Shown here: piece by piece, positions 8,184 through 17,760 of the stretch
Layout: each line of letters opens with the position of its first letter
Numbering within the stretch: position 1 is the first letter of the stretch
Source of the DNA: UBA10646 sp046296295
Lineage (GTDB): Bacteria > Bacteroidota > Bacteroidia > Chitinophagales > Chitinophagaceae
Length of the DNA: 64,000 bases
NCBI GenBank assembly: GCA_046296295.1
Contig: JBKBLG010000005.1
Location: 1 to 64,000, forward strand
Reading direction: 5' to 3'
Position numbers and translations under genes: made by a program
Notes under the pieces: generated by a model
Told to the model about the DNA's origin: nothing
Databases searched by the model: none
The model's input: the letters and a program-made list of their open reading frames with translations, nothing else

Positions 8184-8966
8184 TTATACAAGGTTTGCTT
8201 GCTGAATACGTGCTAATACACCATCCCAGAGTTGATGGCGGCGTATTAACGATTGTTTAGCAGCAGCTGTGGCTTCGGTCCATTTAATTGTATCATCGCC
8301 GCAAAGTTCTGCTACCATTTGATAGCCCAAATGGCTGTGGTGGTCGCCATCTACCTCAATATGGCGCTCTAAGTAATAACGAAAGGTATCTAGCCTGCCC
8401 GGAAAGCGCTGCTGTAGATCGGCCACTAAATGGCGGAACATATCGGGTATCAAATCTTCGCGGCCAAAAGTGAATACGGCGGCCTGAGCATGCACTGGTA
8501 AGTTATGAATGGTATGAAAGGTATAACTCACAAACTGTTGTACAGCGGTTGGCAAATGTAATTTTTGCATAGCATCGGTTACGCTAACACCGTTCTTGAG
8601 GTATTCTATAAATTGACCGATAGGGTGTAAGTCGGCACCGGCTTCGTGCATAGCTTTAACGTATAGCTCAAAATGACTGGTGCGGTTGCCTTGCATATCA
8701 ACATCGCTTTCTTCGCCGGTAACAATTTCGTTGATTAAAAAACGTGTTTCGGCACTGCCTACAGGCATCCAAGGTTGTGTTATACAAGTGAGTTTTTGTT
8801 GTAGGCTTTTCAACAAACTCATAAAATCCCAAACGGCAAAAACATGCATTTCGCTAAATGCCTGGAGGTGTTGTAAGGTTTGTATTTGTTGATACATGGG
8901 GTGTGCTACAATGGCGGCTCGCTGTGGCGCAATGGCCGCTTGTAATGCTACAATACGCTGGTTCAT
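8184..8966 (-). CDS. DUF3050 protein (haem-oxygenase-like fold)
   Basis: A 260-residue protein with the DUF3050 hallmarks HVFAVWDFMSLLK (41-53) and ERHIEVDGDHH (200-210). The spread of conserved Glu/Asp/His residues (His41, Asp47, His98, Glu170, Glu200, His202, Asp206, His209) fits a helical haem-oxygenase-like fold that might hold a di-metal centre; that is inference from fold relatives, and no substrate is known. The ATG at 8966 was preferred to an in-frame TTG three codons earlier. It is convergent with the preceding gene and divergent from rlmD. Confidence 0.8.
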   Translation of the reverse strand: MNQRIVALQAAIAPQRAAIVAHPMYQQIQTLQHLQAFSEMHVFAVWDFMSLLKSLQQKLTCITQPWMPVGSAETRFLINEIVTGEESDVDMQGNRTSHFELYVKAMHEAGADLHPIGQFIEYLKNGVSVTDAMQKLHLPTAVQQFVSYTFHTIHNLPVHAQAAVFTFGREDLIPDMFRHLVADLQQRFPGRLDTFRYYLERHIEVDGDHHSHLGYQMVAELCGDDTIKWTEATAAAKQSLIRRHQLWDGVLARIQQANLV

Positions 8967-9041
8967 ATGCCTCAAATATTAAAATGCAAAAGTGCAAGAT
9001 TGAATCGCAAGAAATGGTAACGAAAATGTAAATTTTAAATT

Positions 9042-9057
9042 CATTTACCGTAAGGTA
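9042..9057 (+). repeat. CATTT-GNAA hairpin repeat, consensus copy
   Basis: CATTTACCGTAAGGTA in the divergent spacer upstream of both the DUF3050 gene and rlmD. Confidence 0.65.
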
Positions 9058-9085
9058 TAATTGATACCAAGTACACCAGCCCAAC

Positions 9086-10534
9086 ATGTATTTTTGCGCA
9101 GTGAAAAGAAGAACTCCACCCATTGTTATTACCGATGTTTTGGTAGAAGATTATGCGGCAGAAGGCAAAAGCTTAGGCCGTGTAGAGGGTAAGGTTATAT
9201 TTATTGAACAAGCAGTACCCGGCGATATTGTAGATGTAAAGCTTACAAAAAACAAGAAAGATTGGGCCGAAGGCTACCCTGTAACCTATAAAAAATACAG
9301 CGAGCAGCGAGCAACACCTTTTTGTAGCCACTTTGGTGTTTGTGGTGGCTGCCAATGGCAAATGTTGCCCTACGAACAGCAGCTACAATACAAACAAAGG
9401 CAAGTAGTAGATGCAATGACGCGTATTGCCAAGTTGCCACCAGCAAGCTTTGAAATGCACCCGATTGTAGGTTGTGAAGCCACAACAGAGTATCGTAATA
9501 AAATGGAATACACGTATGCCACCCGAAAGTTTATTCCAAAAGAAGCATATATACATTATAAGCAAGATGCCGAAGCAGCAGCAGCACAGCAACAACAGCC
9601 TGCGGCGGGCTTTCATGCCAAAGGCATGTTTGATAAAGTGGTAGCAATAGATACTTGCCACTTGCAGGCAGCACCTACCAACGATATACGTAAGTTTATT
9701 GCTAACTACTGCATTAAAGCTGGTATTGCATTCTACGACATTAAAGCGCATCAGGGCTTTATACGCAACGTAATGGTGCGAACTGCCACCACCGGCCAGC
9801 TAATGGTAAATGTTATTGTTGGGTACGATAAGCCTAAGCTTATCATGCCATTATTGCAAGCAGTACAAACCGCATTTCCATCTATCACCACCTTGTTATA
9901 CACGGTTAATACCAAACGAAACGATAGTATTTTCGACTTAACGCCGGTTGTTTTTTCAGGTAACGGATACATTGAAGAAACACTAGAAAATTATCGATTC
10001 ACGATTTCGCCTAAAAGCTTCTTTCAAACCAACAGTAAGCAGGCCGAAGTATTGTATCGTATCACCAGAGATATGGCCGGATTAACAGGAAAAGAAATCT
10101 TGTACGATTTGTATTGCGGAACCGGCAGTATAGGTATTTTTTGCAGCAGTAAAGCAGCCAAAGTAATTGGCGTAGAGGTAGTAGAACAAGCTATTGAAGA
10201 TGCTAAATTGAATGCACAACGCAACCAATTGGAGCATACATATTTTTATGCTGGCGATGTAATTGATGTTTGTAACGATGCTTTTTTTGAACTACATGGC
10301 AAGCCCGATGTTGTAATAACAGATCCGCCGAGGGCTGGCATGCACGAAAAGCTGATACATAAACTATTACAAATGGAAGCACCTACAATAGTATATGTTA
10401 GCTGCAACCCGGCAACACAAGCAAGAGACATACAGTTACTAGCAGAAAAATACCAAGTAGTAACCATGCAACCGGTAGATATGTTCCCGCATACATTACA
10501 TATTGAAAACGTAGCCTTACTTACCTTACGGTAA
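9086..10534 (+). CDS. rlmD: 23S rRNA (uracil-5-)-methyltransferase RlmD/RumA type
   Basis: A 482-residue TrmA/RumA-family enzyme that would methylate a uridine at C5 in 23S rRNA using SAM. An N-terminal TRAM domain (about 13-68) is followed by the iron-sulfur ligands Cys80, Cys86, Cys89 and probably Cys191. The methyltransferase domain has FFQTNSKQAE (312-321), SAM motif DLYCGTGSIG (341-350), DPPRAG (413-418) and catalytic Cys440 in VSCNPATQARD. A Gln/Ala-rich insert lies at 162-174. A TAttTTTG box at 9089-9096 overlaps the annotated ATG, so a GTG at 9101 is an alternative start. The stop codon is supplied by a copy of the short repeat. It may equally be the RlmC paralogue type. Confidence 0.9.
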   Translation: MYFCAVKRRTPPIVITDVLVEDYAAEGKSLGRVEGKVIFIEQAVPGDIVDVKLTKNKKDWAEGYPVTYKKYSEQRATPFCSHFGVCGGCQWQMLPYEQQLQYKQRQVVDAMTRIAKLPPASFEMHPIVGCEATTEYRNKMEYTYATRKFIPKEAYIHYKQDAEAAAAQQQQPAAGFHAKGMFDKVVAIDTCHLQAAPTNDIRKFIANYCIKAGIAFYDIKAHQGFIRNVMVRTATTGQLMVNVIVGYDKPKLIMPLLQAVQTAFPSITTLLYTVNTKRNDSIFDLTPVVFSGNGYIEETLENYRFTISPKSFFQTNSKQAEVLYRITRDMAGLTGKEILYDLYCGTGSIGIFCSSKAAKVIGVEVVEQAIEDAKLNAQRNQLEHTYFYAGDVIDVCNDAFFELHGKPDVVITDPPRAGMHEKLIHKLLQMEAPTIVYVSCNPATQARDIQLLAEKYQVVTMQPVDMFPHTLHIENVALLTLR

Positions 10535-10537
10535 ATG
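10522..10537 (-). repeat. Hairpin repeat overlapping rlmD stop
   Basis: TACCTTACGGTAAATG on the plus strand (consensus on the minus strand). Read as L-T-L-R-stop, it contributes the last codons and the TAA of the upstream gene. Confidence 0.65.
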
Positions 10538-10576
10538 AAGATGCACTATTTAAGATGATATACTAAGACAAACTAC

Positions 10577-11344
10577 ATGCAGCAATTCAGACCAACTCGC
10601 TTCGAAATATTACCATTGATGGTGAAAAACTTACTCATCATCAATAGCATTGTTTTTTTAGCACAAAATGTAACCATTGGCGAAACCACTATTAACGAAT
10701 GGTTCGCATTGCACACATGGCAAAGTCCGTTTTTTAAGCCATGGCAATTTGTTACACATATGTTCATGCATGGCAATTTTGAACACCTGTTCAGTAATAT
10801 GCTAGCCTTATGGATGTTTGGTTCTATCCTAGAAAATTTATGGGGTCCGAAACGTTTCTTGACCTTTTATATGATTTGTGGTTTGGGAGCAGCTTTATGC
10901 CATATGGTTGTTTTATATGTTGGTAACGAAGCAATGTTAGCAGCATTCAATAATATACCTATACACGCCGATAGCAATAATATTAACCTGGTTGATTTCT
11001 TGGCTAAATACGATACCTTTCAACAAGGCGATGGAAGCTATCCTTATGCCGTTATGGTACGCAATACCATTTTAGCCGAAGCAACCCTCGGAGCATCGGG
11101 TGCAGTGTTTGGCTGCCTTGCTGCATTTGCTTACTTATTTCCTAATACCTACATCTATCTATACTTTTTTATTCCGGTAAAAGCAAAGTGGATGGTGCTG
11201 TTGTACGCAGGCTTCGAATTTTTTGCAGGCATAAGAAACAGTGCCGGCGACCCTGTGGCACACTTTGCCCACTTAGGTGGTGCCTTAGTTGGCTTTTTGC
11301 TCGTGTATTTCTGGAATAAAAACAACCGAAAAAACTTCTTTTAA
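10577..11344 (+). CDS. Rhomboid-family intramembrane serine protease
   Basis: A 255-residue rhomboid. Six membrane helices are visible. HMFMHGNFEHLFSNM (61-75) is the conserved region of the second helix, GASGAVFG (172-179) contains catalytic Ser174, and His232 in AHLGGALVG completes the dyad. It should cleave transmembrane substrates within the inner membrane; the targets are unknown. It is followed 15 bases later by a second rhomboid-like gene lacking the serine, suggesting the two are expressed together. Confidence 0.92.
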   Translation: MQQFRPTRFEILPLMVKNLLIINSIVFLAQNVTIGETTINEWFALHTWQSPFFKPWQFVTHMFMHGNFEHLFSNMLALWMFGSILENLWGPKRFLTFYMICGLGAALCHMVVLYVGNEAMLAAFNNIPIHADSNNINLVDFLAKYDTFQQGDGSYPYAVMVRNTILAEATLGASGAVFGCLAAFAYLFPNTYIYLYFFIPVKAKWMVLLYAGFEFFAGIRNSAGDPVAHFAHLGGALVGFLLVYFWNKNNRKNFF

Positions 11345-11359
11345 TCAACGTATGTTGTT

Positions 11360-12253
11360 ATGAATAAACGTCCACTTTTTGGTGCCGATAGCAATGCACT
11401 TACCTGGTTAATCATTATTAATGCGGTGGTATTTGTATTGCTTAATTTCATTAAAATTATTTATTACCTCACTGATACACCCATTGCATTTTTCGATACA
11501 CAAATTTTGAATTGGTGGGTGTTAAGTAATAATCCTGACACCTTTATTACAAGGCCGTATACCTTACTCACCTATATGTTTACCCAAGTAAGTGTGTTCG
11601 GAGTTATTGCCAACATGCTTTGGTTGTGGATGTTTGGCTATATTCTGCAAGATTTAACTGGCAACCGAAAGCTCATTCCCATCTACTTGTATGGTGGCGT
11701 TATTGGTGGTATTGTATTTGTAGCTACTACTAACATGTTTGCCGGTTTTGCTATGGGTACACCATACATCATGGGAGCTGGTGCTGCTGTAATGGCTGTA
11801 GCTGTAGCTACTACTACGTTAGCCCCCGATTATCGCTTATTTCAAATGATTAATGGTGGTATTCCTTTGTGGATTATCACGTTAATATATGTAGCCATTG
11901 ATTTTGCTTTTGTAGCTAGTGCGAATGGCGGCTATGCACTAGCACATTTAAGCGGTGCACTTATTGGCTTCATTTTTATCAAACAGGTACAACGTGGTAA
12001 CGACTGGGGCGAATGGATGGTTCGTTTTTGGTATTGGCTCGATGATTTGTTTAACCCCGAAAAAAAGCATAGTAAGCCTTCTAAAGAAAAGCACTACTAC
12101 AAAGCAACCGGTGCCCCTTACAAAAAAACACCCAACATTACACAACAACGCGTAGATGCATTGCTCGATAAAATCAATCAAAAAGGCTATCACTTTTTAA
12201 CCGATGAGGAGAAAGAATTTTTGAAAAAAGCAAGTGAGCAGAATTTGCTATAA
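11360..12253 (+). CDS. Rhomboid-like protein lacking catalytic serine
   Basis: A 297-residue membrane protein of the rhomboid superfamily with six hydrophobic helices. At the position of the active-site GxSG it reads GAGA (139-142), so Gly replaces the nucleophile, whereas the helix-6 His is kept (His196 in AHLSGALIG). The protein is therefore predicted to be proteolytically inactive, like iRhoms. The cytoplasmic tail (about 220-297) is basic and ends in a short helical module (VDALLDKINQKGYHFL, DEEKEFLKKA) often found on Bacteroidota rhomboids. It probably partners or regulates the active rhomboid encoded just upstream (inference). Confidence 0.85.
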   Translation: MNKRPLFGADSNALTWLIIINAVVFVLLNFIKIIYYLTDTPIAFFDTQILNWWVLSNNPDTFITRPYTLLTYMFTQVSVFGVIANMLWLWMFGYILQDLTGNRKLIPIYLYGGVIGGIVFVATTNMFAGFAMGTPYIMGAGAAVMAVAVATTTLAPDYRLFQMINGGIPLWIITLIYVAIDFAFVASANGGYALAHLSGALIGFIFIKQVQRGNDWGEWMVRFWYWLDDLFNPEKKHSKPSKEKHYYKATGAPYKKTPNITQQRVDALLDKINQKGYHFLTDEEKEFLKKASEQNLL

Positions 12254-12261
12254 ACAACTAC

Positions 12262-13386
12262 ATGCAACCAACCCAAACAATATTTAAAAAATTAATTCGT
12301 TGGAGCTACTGGTTAATAGCAGCATGGTATGCCCTATGCATATTGGCATGGTACCTTACGGTAAATAACAAAGCATGGCTTAGTTTAATATCACTTACAT
12401 ACCCGCTAGCCTTGGTTGCATTAATAATGGTAACAATTGCGGCAACATTTACCGCAAGGTACACTATCGTTATAAGTTCGTTTTTAGTGTTGCTAAGCTA
12501 TCGAATGATTGATAGCACTTTGCCATTCAATAAAAAAATGAACGAGCTACAACGCCAACCAAATACCATTCGCATTGCTACTTGGAATGTAAATCAAATG
12601 GGAGATTGCAGGGTAATTGCTGATAGTGCCAACAGTGATCGTAACCTTGTATTTCGCCATTTAAAAGCGTTACAAATAGATGTTGCTTGCTTACAAGATT
12701 TTGGGGATTACAATAACCCACAAGAACGAAGCAATTATAAAGATATGTTTGCTAGGGCTGGCTTTAAATATGCATATTACCCATCAGATTATAAATACGA
12801 TACCGTTTATGGTAATTATAATTATGGAGCAGCCATTTTTTCAAAATGGCCTATTATAGATAGCAGTAGGCTTCGTATTGTTGATGGTAATTACCCCGAG
12901 CATGCCCTTATGGCCACCATTGATATTAATGGAAAAAAAATTAAATGTATCAACTTCCATCTTTTATCCTATAACCTGCAACCTATTGCAACTTTAAAGT
13001 TTAAACCCAGGTACAACCAAAGCGATGCTTCAGTAGTAACTACCAACAATAAACTACTTAAAATTGCACATTTCGAAGCCAAGCATTATCAACAGGCACT
13101 ACTTATCAAACAAACACTCGCTCAAGAACAACTCCCTTATATTATTGCTTGCGATGCTAATGCAATACCTGCTATGCACACCTACCAAATACTAGCTAAA
13201 AATGTAAGCGATGCTTGGGCTAAATCGGGCTTTGGTTTTGGAGCCACTTATAAAAGTGCCTTGCCTTATATACGTATCGATTATTTGTTCGGAAGTTCAC
13301 ACATTCAATGGCAACGAGCAGCGGTGTTACAAATTGGTCGCAGCGATCATTATCCACTCATTGCCGATTTCACTTTACGTAAGTAG
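12262..13386 (+). CDS. Membrane-anchored endonuclease/exonuclease/phosphatase protein
   Basis: A 374-residue protein with three N-terminal transmembrane segments (about 13-34, 40-60, 67-84) and an outward-facing EEP domain. Motifs include ATWNVNQ (106-112), CLQD (143-146, Asp in place of the usual Glu), CDAN (297-300), RIDYLFG (338-344) and SDHYP (361-365), the metal-binding and catalytic set of the DNase I/sphingomyelinase fold. The Glu-to-Asp change could still bind metal. Substrate unknown: nucleic acid or phospholipid headgroup. It sits eight bases after the pseudo-rhomboid gene and probably belongs to the same operon. Two repeat copies lie in its membrane-coding part (12351 and 12446). 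Confidence 0.85.
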   Translation: MQPTQTIFKKLIRWSYWLIAAWYALCILAWYLTVNNKAWLSLISLTYPLALVALIMVTIAATFTARYTIVISSFLVLLSYRMIDSTLPFNKKMNELQRQPNTIRIATWNVNQMGDCRVIADSANSDRNLVFRHLKALQIDVACLQDFGDYNNPQERSNYKDMFARAGFKYAYYPSDYKYDTVYGNYNYGAAIFSKWPIIDSSRLRIVDGNYPEHALMATIDINGKKIKCINFHLLSYNLQPIATLKFKPRYNQSDASVVTTNNKLLKIAHFEAKHYQQALLIKQTLAQEQLPYIIACDANAIPAMHTYQILAKNVSDAWAKSGFGFGATYKSALPYIRIDYLFGSSHIQWQRAAVLQIGRSDHYPLIADFTLRK

Positions 13387-13431
13387 TTAAACATACCGCT
13401 TTTTGGTTGTAATACACAGTATATTCACCTT

Positions 13432-14631
13432 GTGCGATTTGTACTGTTCCCATACCTGTTATGCAGCTTATTGTTGCCCTGCCTACAAGCTATAAAGGCA
13501 CAAACACCCACATCGCAACAGCAGGCAAGGTTAATCACAAAGTTTCCTTTCAAACTCTTAACAGGTGGCATCATCATCATCAAGGCGGCACTCAACAATC
13601 ATAAAGATTCGCTCAACTTTATTTTAGATACGGGCAGCGGTGGTATTTCTATCGATTCTGCAACAGCTCAATACTTACAACTCACACTTCAAAAAACCAA
13701 TCGTATTATCAAAGGCATTGGTGGCGAACGTACGGTTTCATTTGCTTTTGCTCAAACCATGCACTTGCCTAACCTTACGGTAGAAAATTTAGATTGCCAT
13801 ATCAACAATTACGATTTACTAAGCAGTTTGTATGGGATACCCATTCATGGAATTGTAGGATACAGCTTGTTGCGGCGTTATCTGGTAACCGTTAATTACG
13901 ATAACAATGAAATAGCCATTTACACTCCCGGACAATTTAAGTATCCACGAGCTGGGTATCAACTACACCCCATTTTCTCTACCATTCCTTCTGTACATGT
14001 AACAGCACAAGAAGCTGGCAATGCAGAGGGTTTATTTTTCTTTGATACAGGTGCAGGTTTGTGTGCTATGATTAGCAGTGCCTTGGCTAGTGATAGCACT
14101 TTATTAACGCCAAAACAAAAAATGTACACCACACAAGTAGAAGGCATTGGCGGAAGGCAAGTAATGCAGCTTACCGTTATCAAAGGCTTGAAGTTGGGCC
14201 CATATAAATTCAAAAAAGTACCCGCTTATATTTTCGACGATGCCTACAATATGCTTAACTATCCCAACAACAGTGGCATTATCGGTAACGATATATTACG
14301 GCGCTTTAACTTAGTTATCAACTACCCACAACAACAAATTCACATCAAACCCAACAAGCATTTTAATGATCCGTTCGATTATGCTTACACAGGACTAAAT
14401 CTTTATTTGATAGATCATCAAATTATCGTTGGCGATATCATGAAAGGTTCGCCAGCCGAAGCCGCAGGCTTAAAAGATGGCGACATACTCGTAGGTATTA
14501 ATAATAACTTATCAGGCGATATTGAATCGTTAAAAACCATATTACAAGTACCTAAAAGCAGGGTTAAAATGATTGTGATGCGTAACGGATCACTCTTACA
14601 AATTATGCTTCACATCAAAAGTATTCGTTAA
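13432..14631 (+). CDS. Secreted retropepsin-like aspartyl protease with PDZ domain
   Basis: A 399-residue exported protein beginning at GTG with a clear signal peptide (FVLFPYLLCSLLLPC...AQ). Two aspartyl-protease halves each contain a DTG: LDTGSGG (65-71) and FDTGAG (204-209), as in pepsin-like single-chain enzymes of the bacterial retropepsin-like group. A PDZ domain follows (about 325-399; GSPAEAAGLKDGDIL). It would act in the periplasm or cell envelope; the substrate is unknown. No in-frame ATG precedes the signal peptide core, so GTG is the likely start. Confidence 0.87.
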   Translation: MRFVLFPYLLCSLLLPCLQAIKAQTPTSQQQARLITKFPFKLLTGGIIIIKAALNNHKDSLNFILDTGSGGISIDSATAQYLQLTLQKTNRIIKGIGGERTVSFAFAQTMHLPNLTVENLDCHINNYDLLSSLYGIPIHGIVGYSLLRRYLVTVNYDNNEIAIYTPGQFKYPRAGYQLHPIFSTIPSVHVTAQEAGNAEGLFFFDTGAGLCAMISSALASDSTLLTPKQKMYTTQVEGIGGRQVMQLTVIKGLKLGPYKFKKVPAYIFDDAYNMLNYPNNSGIIGNDILRRFNLVINYPQQQIHIKPNKHFNDPFDYAYTGLNLYLIDHQIIVGDIMKGSPAEAAGLKDGDILVGINNNLSGDIESLKTILQVPKSRVKMIVMRNGSLLQIMLHIKSIR

Positions 14632-14673
14632 CAGCTTTCATTAAATAGCAACAAAAACAGCAAGCACAGCCGT

Positions 14674-14681
14674 TACCTTTG
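14674..14681 (+). promoter_or_regulatory. Bacteroidota -7 promoter box
   Basis: TACCTTTG fits TAnnTTTG. It overlaps an in-frame TTG and lies 18 bases before the ATG at 14700, supporting the ATG as the true start of the endonuclease gene. Confidence 0.45.
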
Positions 14682-14699
14682 CTCAAAATTCATCACAAT

Positions 14700-16115
14700 A
14701 TGTTCCAACGTTTTACGGCAACGTGTGCGTTTTTATGGTGTGTTACGCTTGCAGTAGCCCAACCTCCGGCCAACTATTATAATGGCACCAGCGGTTTATC
14801 GTGTGGCCAGCTCAAAACCAGTTTAAAAAATATCATCAATAATGGTTTTAATCCGCAATCATACAGTGCGCTATGGACACAATACACCCTTAGCGATATC
14901 AAGCCAAGAGAAGTAGGCAGCGGTAGCACTTATGTAATTTGGGATATCTACAGCGATAACCCTACCGGTATCGATCCATACAATTACCGTCCGGGTATCG
15001 ATCAGTGCGGTAGTTACAGTAGTGAAAACAATTGTTATAACAGAGAGCATAGTATTCCGCAAAGTTGGTTCAATGGCAATACTAGCACGCCTGGCCCTAC
15101 CACCGATTACTTACATATTTTTCCGACCGATGGTTATGTGAACGGTCGTAGAAGCAATTACCCTTACGGTAAAGTTGCTAACGCCACCTATACCAGCCTT
15201 AACGGAAGCAAGTTGGGCAGCAGTGCAGTAGCAGGTATCAGTGGTACGGTATTTGAGCCACTTGATAGTTTTAAAGGCGATGTGGCCAGAGCTTTTTTGT
15301 ATTTCGTTACCATGTATCAAGATAACATGACTTCGTGGGGTAACAACACCGATGCTGTTCCGGCATTTGAGCCTAACAGCTTCCCAAGTGTAGATGTTCC
15401 TTACTTACAACTAATGATTCAATGGCATTTTTTAGATCCGGTAAGCCGTAAAGAAATCGATCGTAACAATGCTGCCTATCAGTTTCAAGGTAATCGTAAT
15501 CCTTATATCGATGATCCAAGCCTTGTAACTCGTGTTTGGAATAACTCTTGTCCGGGATTATCTAGTTTGGTATTGCCGGTGCAGTTGCAGTTATTCACGG
15601 GCGAACTCAAAGGCAATACCATTGCCTTACAATGGTTCGTACAAAACGAGGTTAACTTTAGCCATTACGAAATAGAGCGTAGTTTTAATGGTACTAGCTT
15701 CAGCAGTATTGGTAAGGTACTAGCACAACAAGAAAAGCAGTATCAATTTTCAGATGATGTTGCTGCTTATGCAGGTACACGCATTTTCTATCGCCTTAAA
15801 ATGGTAGATAATGATGGTAGTTTTAGCTATAGTAAAATATTCACCATTCATTTACCCCGTAAGGGCACCCTACTACTAACACCTAATCCAGCACATCAGC
15901 AAGTTGCTATACAAATAGCCGGTATCACACAAGGCCAAGCAGTTATTCATTTATTCGATATCACAGGTCGTAAAGTATGGCAACAAAATACAGCCATACA
16001 AAATGGTACCACAACCATACAAGTAGGCCACCTGCAAAACGGAACATACCAAATGCAAGTACAACTCTCAAACGGTACAGTATACCAACAAAAATTATTA
16101 GTAGCACACCCTTAG
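14700..16115 (+). CDS. Secreted endonuclease I with T9SS sorting tail
   Basis: A 471-residue secreted nuclease. A signal peptide (MFQRFTATCAFLWCVTLAVAQ) is followed by an endonuclease I domain (EndA/NucM family) with NREHSIPQSW (114-123) and DYLHIFPTDG plus NGRRSNYPYG (136-157), the His/Asn metal-dependent active-site region. After residue 280 there is a fibronectin-like segment, and the last ~80 residues form a Por secretion tail (LTPNPAHQQVAI, FDITGRKVWQ, NGTYQMQVQ). It is thus expected to cross the outer membrane by type IX secretion and degrade extracellular DNA. The ATG at 14700 is preferred over a TTG seven codons upstream that falls in the promoter box. The repeat at 15161 encodes its PYGK. 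Confidence 0.9.
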   Translation: MFQRFTATCAFLWCVTLAVAQPPANYYNGTSGLSCGQLKTSLKNIINNGFNPQSYSALWTQYTLSDIKPREVGSGSTYVIWDIYSDNPTGIDPYNYRPGIDQCGSYSSENNCYNREHSIPQSWFNGNTSTPGPTTDYLHIFPTDGYVNGRRSNYPYGKVANATYTSLNGSKLGSSAVAGISGTVFEPLDSFKGDVARAFLYFVTMYQDNMTSWGNNTDAVPAFEPNSFPSVDVPYLQLMIQWHFLDPVSRKEIDRNNAAYQFQGNRNPYIDDPSLVTRVWNNSCPGLSSLVLPVQLQLFTGELKGNTIALQWFVQNEVNFSHYEIERSFNGTSFSSIGKVLAQQEKQYQFSDDVAAYAGTRIFYRLKMVDNDGSFSYSKIFTIHLPRKGTLLLTPNPAHQQVAIQIAGITQGQAVIHLFDITGRKVWQQNTAIQNGTTTIQVGHLQNGTYQMQVQLSNGTVYQQKLLVAHP

Positions 16116-16197
16116 ATGCACGAATTAGCATTTTTTGAGCATCTGCCTTGCAGTGTTTCACCTACATTTACGCATCATTAAAAACAGGTGTATCAAC

Positions 16198-17730
16198 ATG
16201 CGTTGTATTACATGTATTATAGCCCTTTTTGTAAGTACCATGGTAGCAGCACAAACAAAAAAACTTGCTACCAAGCCAGGCACTAAGCCAGCAAATAGCC
16301 AAAATAACCTTGCGGTAAAAAAGAACGCAGGTGGTTACGAGTTTGAGATAAACGTTACACCATTCAAAAACACATGGGTATACTTAGGATGCTATTATGG
16401 CAAATACAAAAATTTGGTTGATAGTGCTTTTGTAGATGCTAATAGCAGAGGCGTTTTTCGCGGGAAAGAAAAATTGCCTGGCGGTATCTACTTTTTTGTA
16501 ACCCCGCAAAAGTCAATACTATTTGAGTTTTTGGTGGATGATATGCAACGTATGAAAATAGTTGCCGATACCGCTCGGCCCGATGATGTGGTAATTACAG
16601 GCAGTAAAGAAAATGAACTCTTTACCCAATACACCAAGTTTTTAGCAGCCAAAGTACCTGTAATGAATCAGCTACAAATGGCCATGCGTAGTGCTAAAAG
16701 TGCTGCCGATAGCAATGCCATTCGCGAGCAAATGATTCAAGCCAATAACGATATGAATAAGTATCGCGATAATATTGGCAAGCAGTATCCTGAAAGTATG
16801 CTGGCACAGTTCTTCAACTGTGTTCGGCGCCCCGAATCACCGATCACAACATTAAAAACAAGAGACGATTCTGTAGCTGCGTACCGATATGTGAAAGATC
16901 ATTTTTGGGATGGTGTTAATTTCTTTGATGAACGCCTACTACGAACACCGTTTTTCGATCCTAAACTAGAAGAGTATTTCAAGTATTATGTTAGTCCCGA
17001 AGCCGATAGTATCATTCCAGAAGTGAACTACATTTTGTTGAGTGCTCGTAGCAATTACAAAATGTTCAAATACCTCTTAGGTCGCTTCACCGATAAGTAC
17101 GTGAACCCAGAAGTTATGGGGCAAGACAAAGTATTTATTTTCTTATTCAACAACTTCTTCAGCAAAGGCGATACCGCATGGTTAAGTGTAAAGCAACGCG
17201 AGTTTATCTTTAATAGAGCTTACAGTTTAATGGCTAATCAAATTGGGGAGTATGCCGCCGAAATGCAGTTAGTAGATACCGCTGGTAAGCCCCAATCGTT
17301 ATACGGTGTTAATGCACCCTTTACATTTGTAGCTTTTTGGGATCATACTTGTGGGCATTGTAAGGAGCAAATACCACAACTCGATAGTTTTTACCGAGCA
17401 CGTTGGAGCAAGTTGGGCGTAAAAATTTATGCAGTGAATACCAACGATAAAATGCATGCAGCACCCGATGAATTAAAGCCCGCTATGAAAGAGTGGATCG
17501 ATTTTATTAAAACAAAACAATTAAGTGGTTGGTATCATGTACATCAAACCAAACAACAACGCGATACAGAGCAAAAAAACCAACAAGCAAATTACCGTCA
17601 ATTGTACGATGTATATCAAACACCAACATTCTACTTGCTCGATGAGCAAAAACGTATTATTGGTAAAAAACTAACATTGCAACAATTCGATGATTTAATT
17701 TCTGCAAAACTCAAACAACAGGGCAAATAA
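16198..17730 (+). CDS. Periplasmic thioredoxin-like protein (DUF4369/DUF5106 type)
   Basis: A 510-residue exported protein. The ATG at 16198 gives a compact signal peptide (MRCITCIIALFVSTMVAAQ), preferred to a TTG 21 codons upstream. An N-terminal beta-rich region (about 40-130) resembles DUF4369, then a helical middle domain like DUF5106, and a C-terminal TlpA/thioredoxin fold with active site CGHC (385-388) in FWDHTCGHCKEQ and a cis-Pro region QTPTFYLLD. It probably acts as a periplasmic disulfide reductase or oxidase. The parvulin foldase gene follows after 30 bases on the same strand, consistent with an envelope protein-folding unit. Confidence 0.86.
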   Translation: MRCITCIIALFVSTMVAAQTKKLATKPGTKPANSQNNLAVKKNAGGYEFEINVTPFKNTWVYLGCYYGKYKNLVDSAFVDANSRGVFRGKEKLPGGIYFFVTPQKSILFEFLVDDMQRMKIVADTARPDDVVITGSKENELFTQYTKFLAAKVPVMNQLQMAMRSAKSAADSNAIREQMIQANNDMNKYRDNIGKQYPESMLAQFFNCVRRPESPITTLKTRDDSVAAYRYVKDHFWDGVNFFDERLLRTPFFDPKLEEYFKYYVSPEADSIIPEVNYILLSARSNYKMFKYLLGRFTDKYVNPEVMGQDKVFIFLFNNFFSKGDTAWLSVKQREFIFNRAYSLMANQIGEYAAEMQLVDTAGKPQSLYGVNAPFTFVAFWDHTCGHCKEQIPQLDSFYRARWSKLGVKIYAVNTNDKMHAAPDELKPAMKEWIDFIKTKQLSGWYHVHQTKQQRDTEQKNQQANYRQLYDVYQTPTFYLLDEQKRIIGKKLTLQQFDDLISAKLKQQGK

Positions 17731-17760
17731 TATCTTTCTTTTTAAAACAGATTGAAAAGC

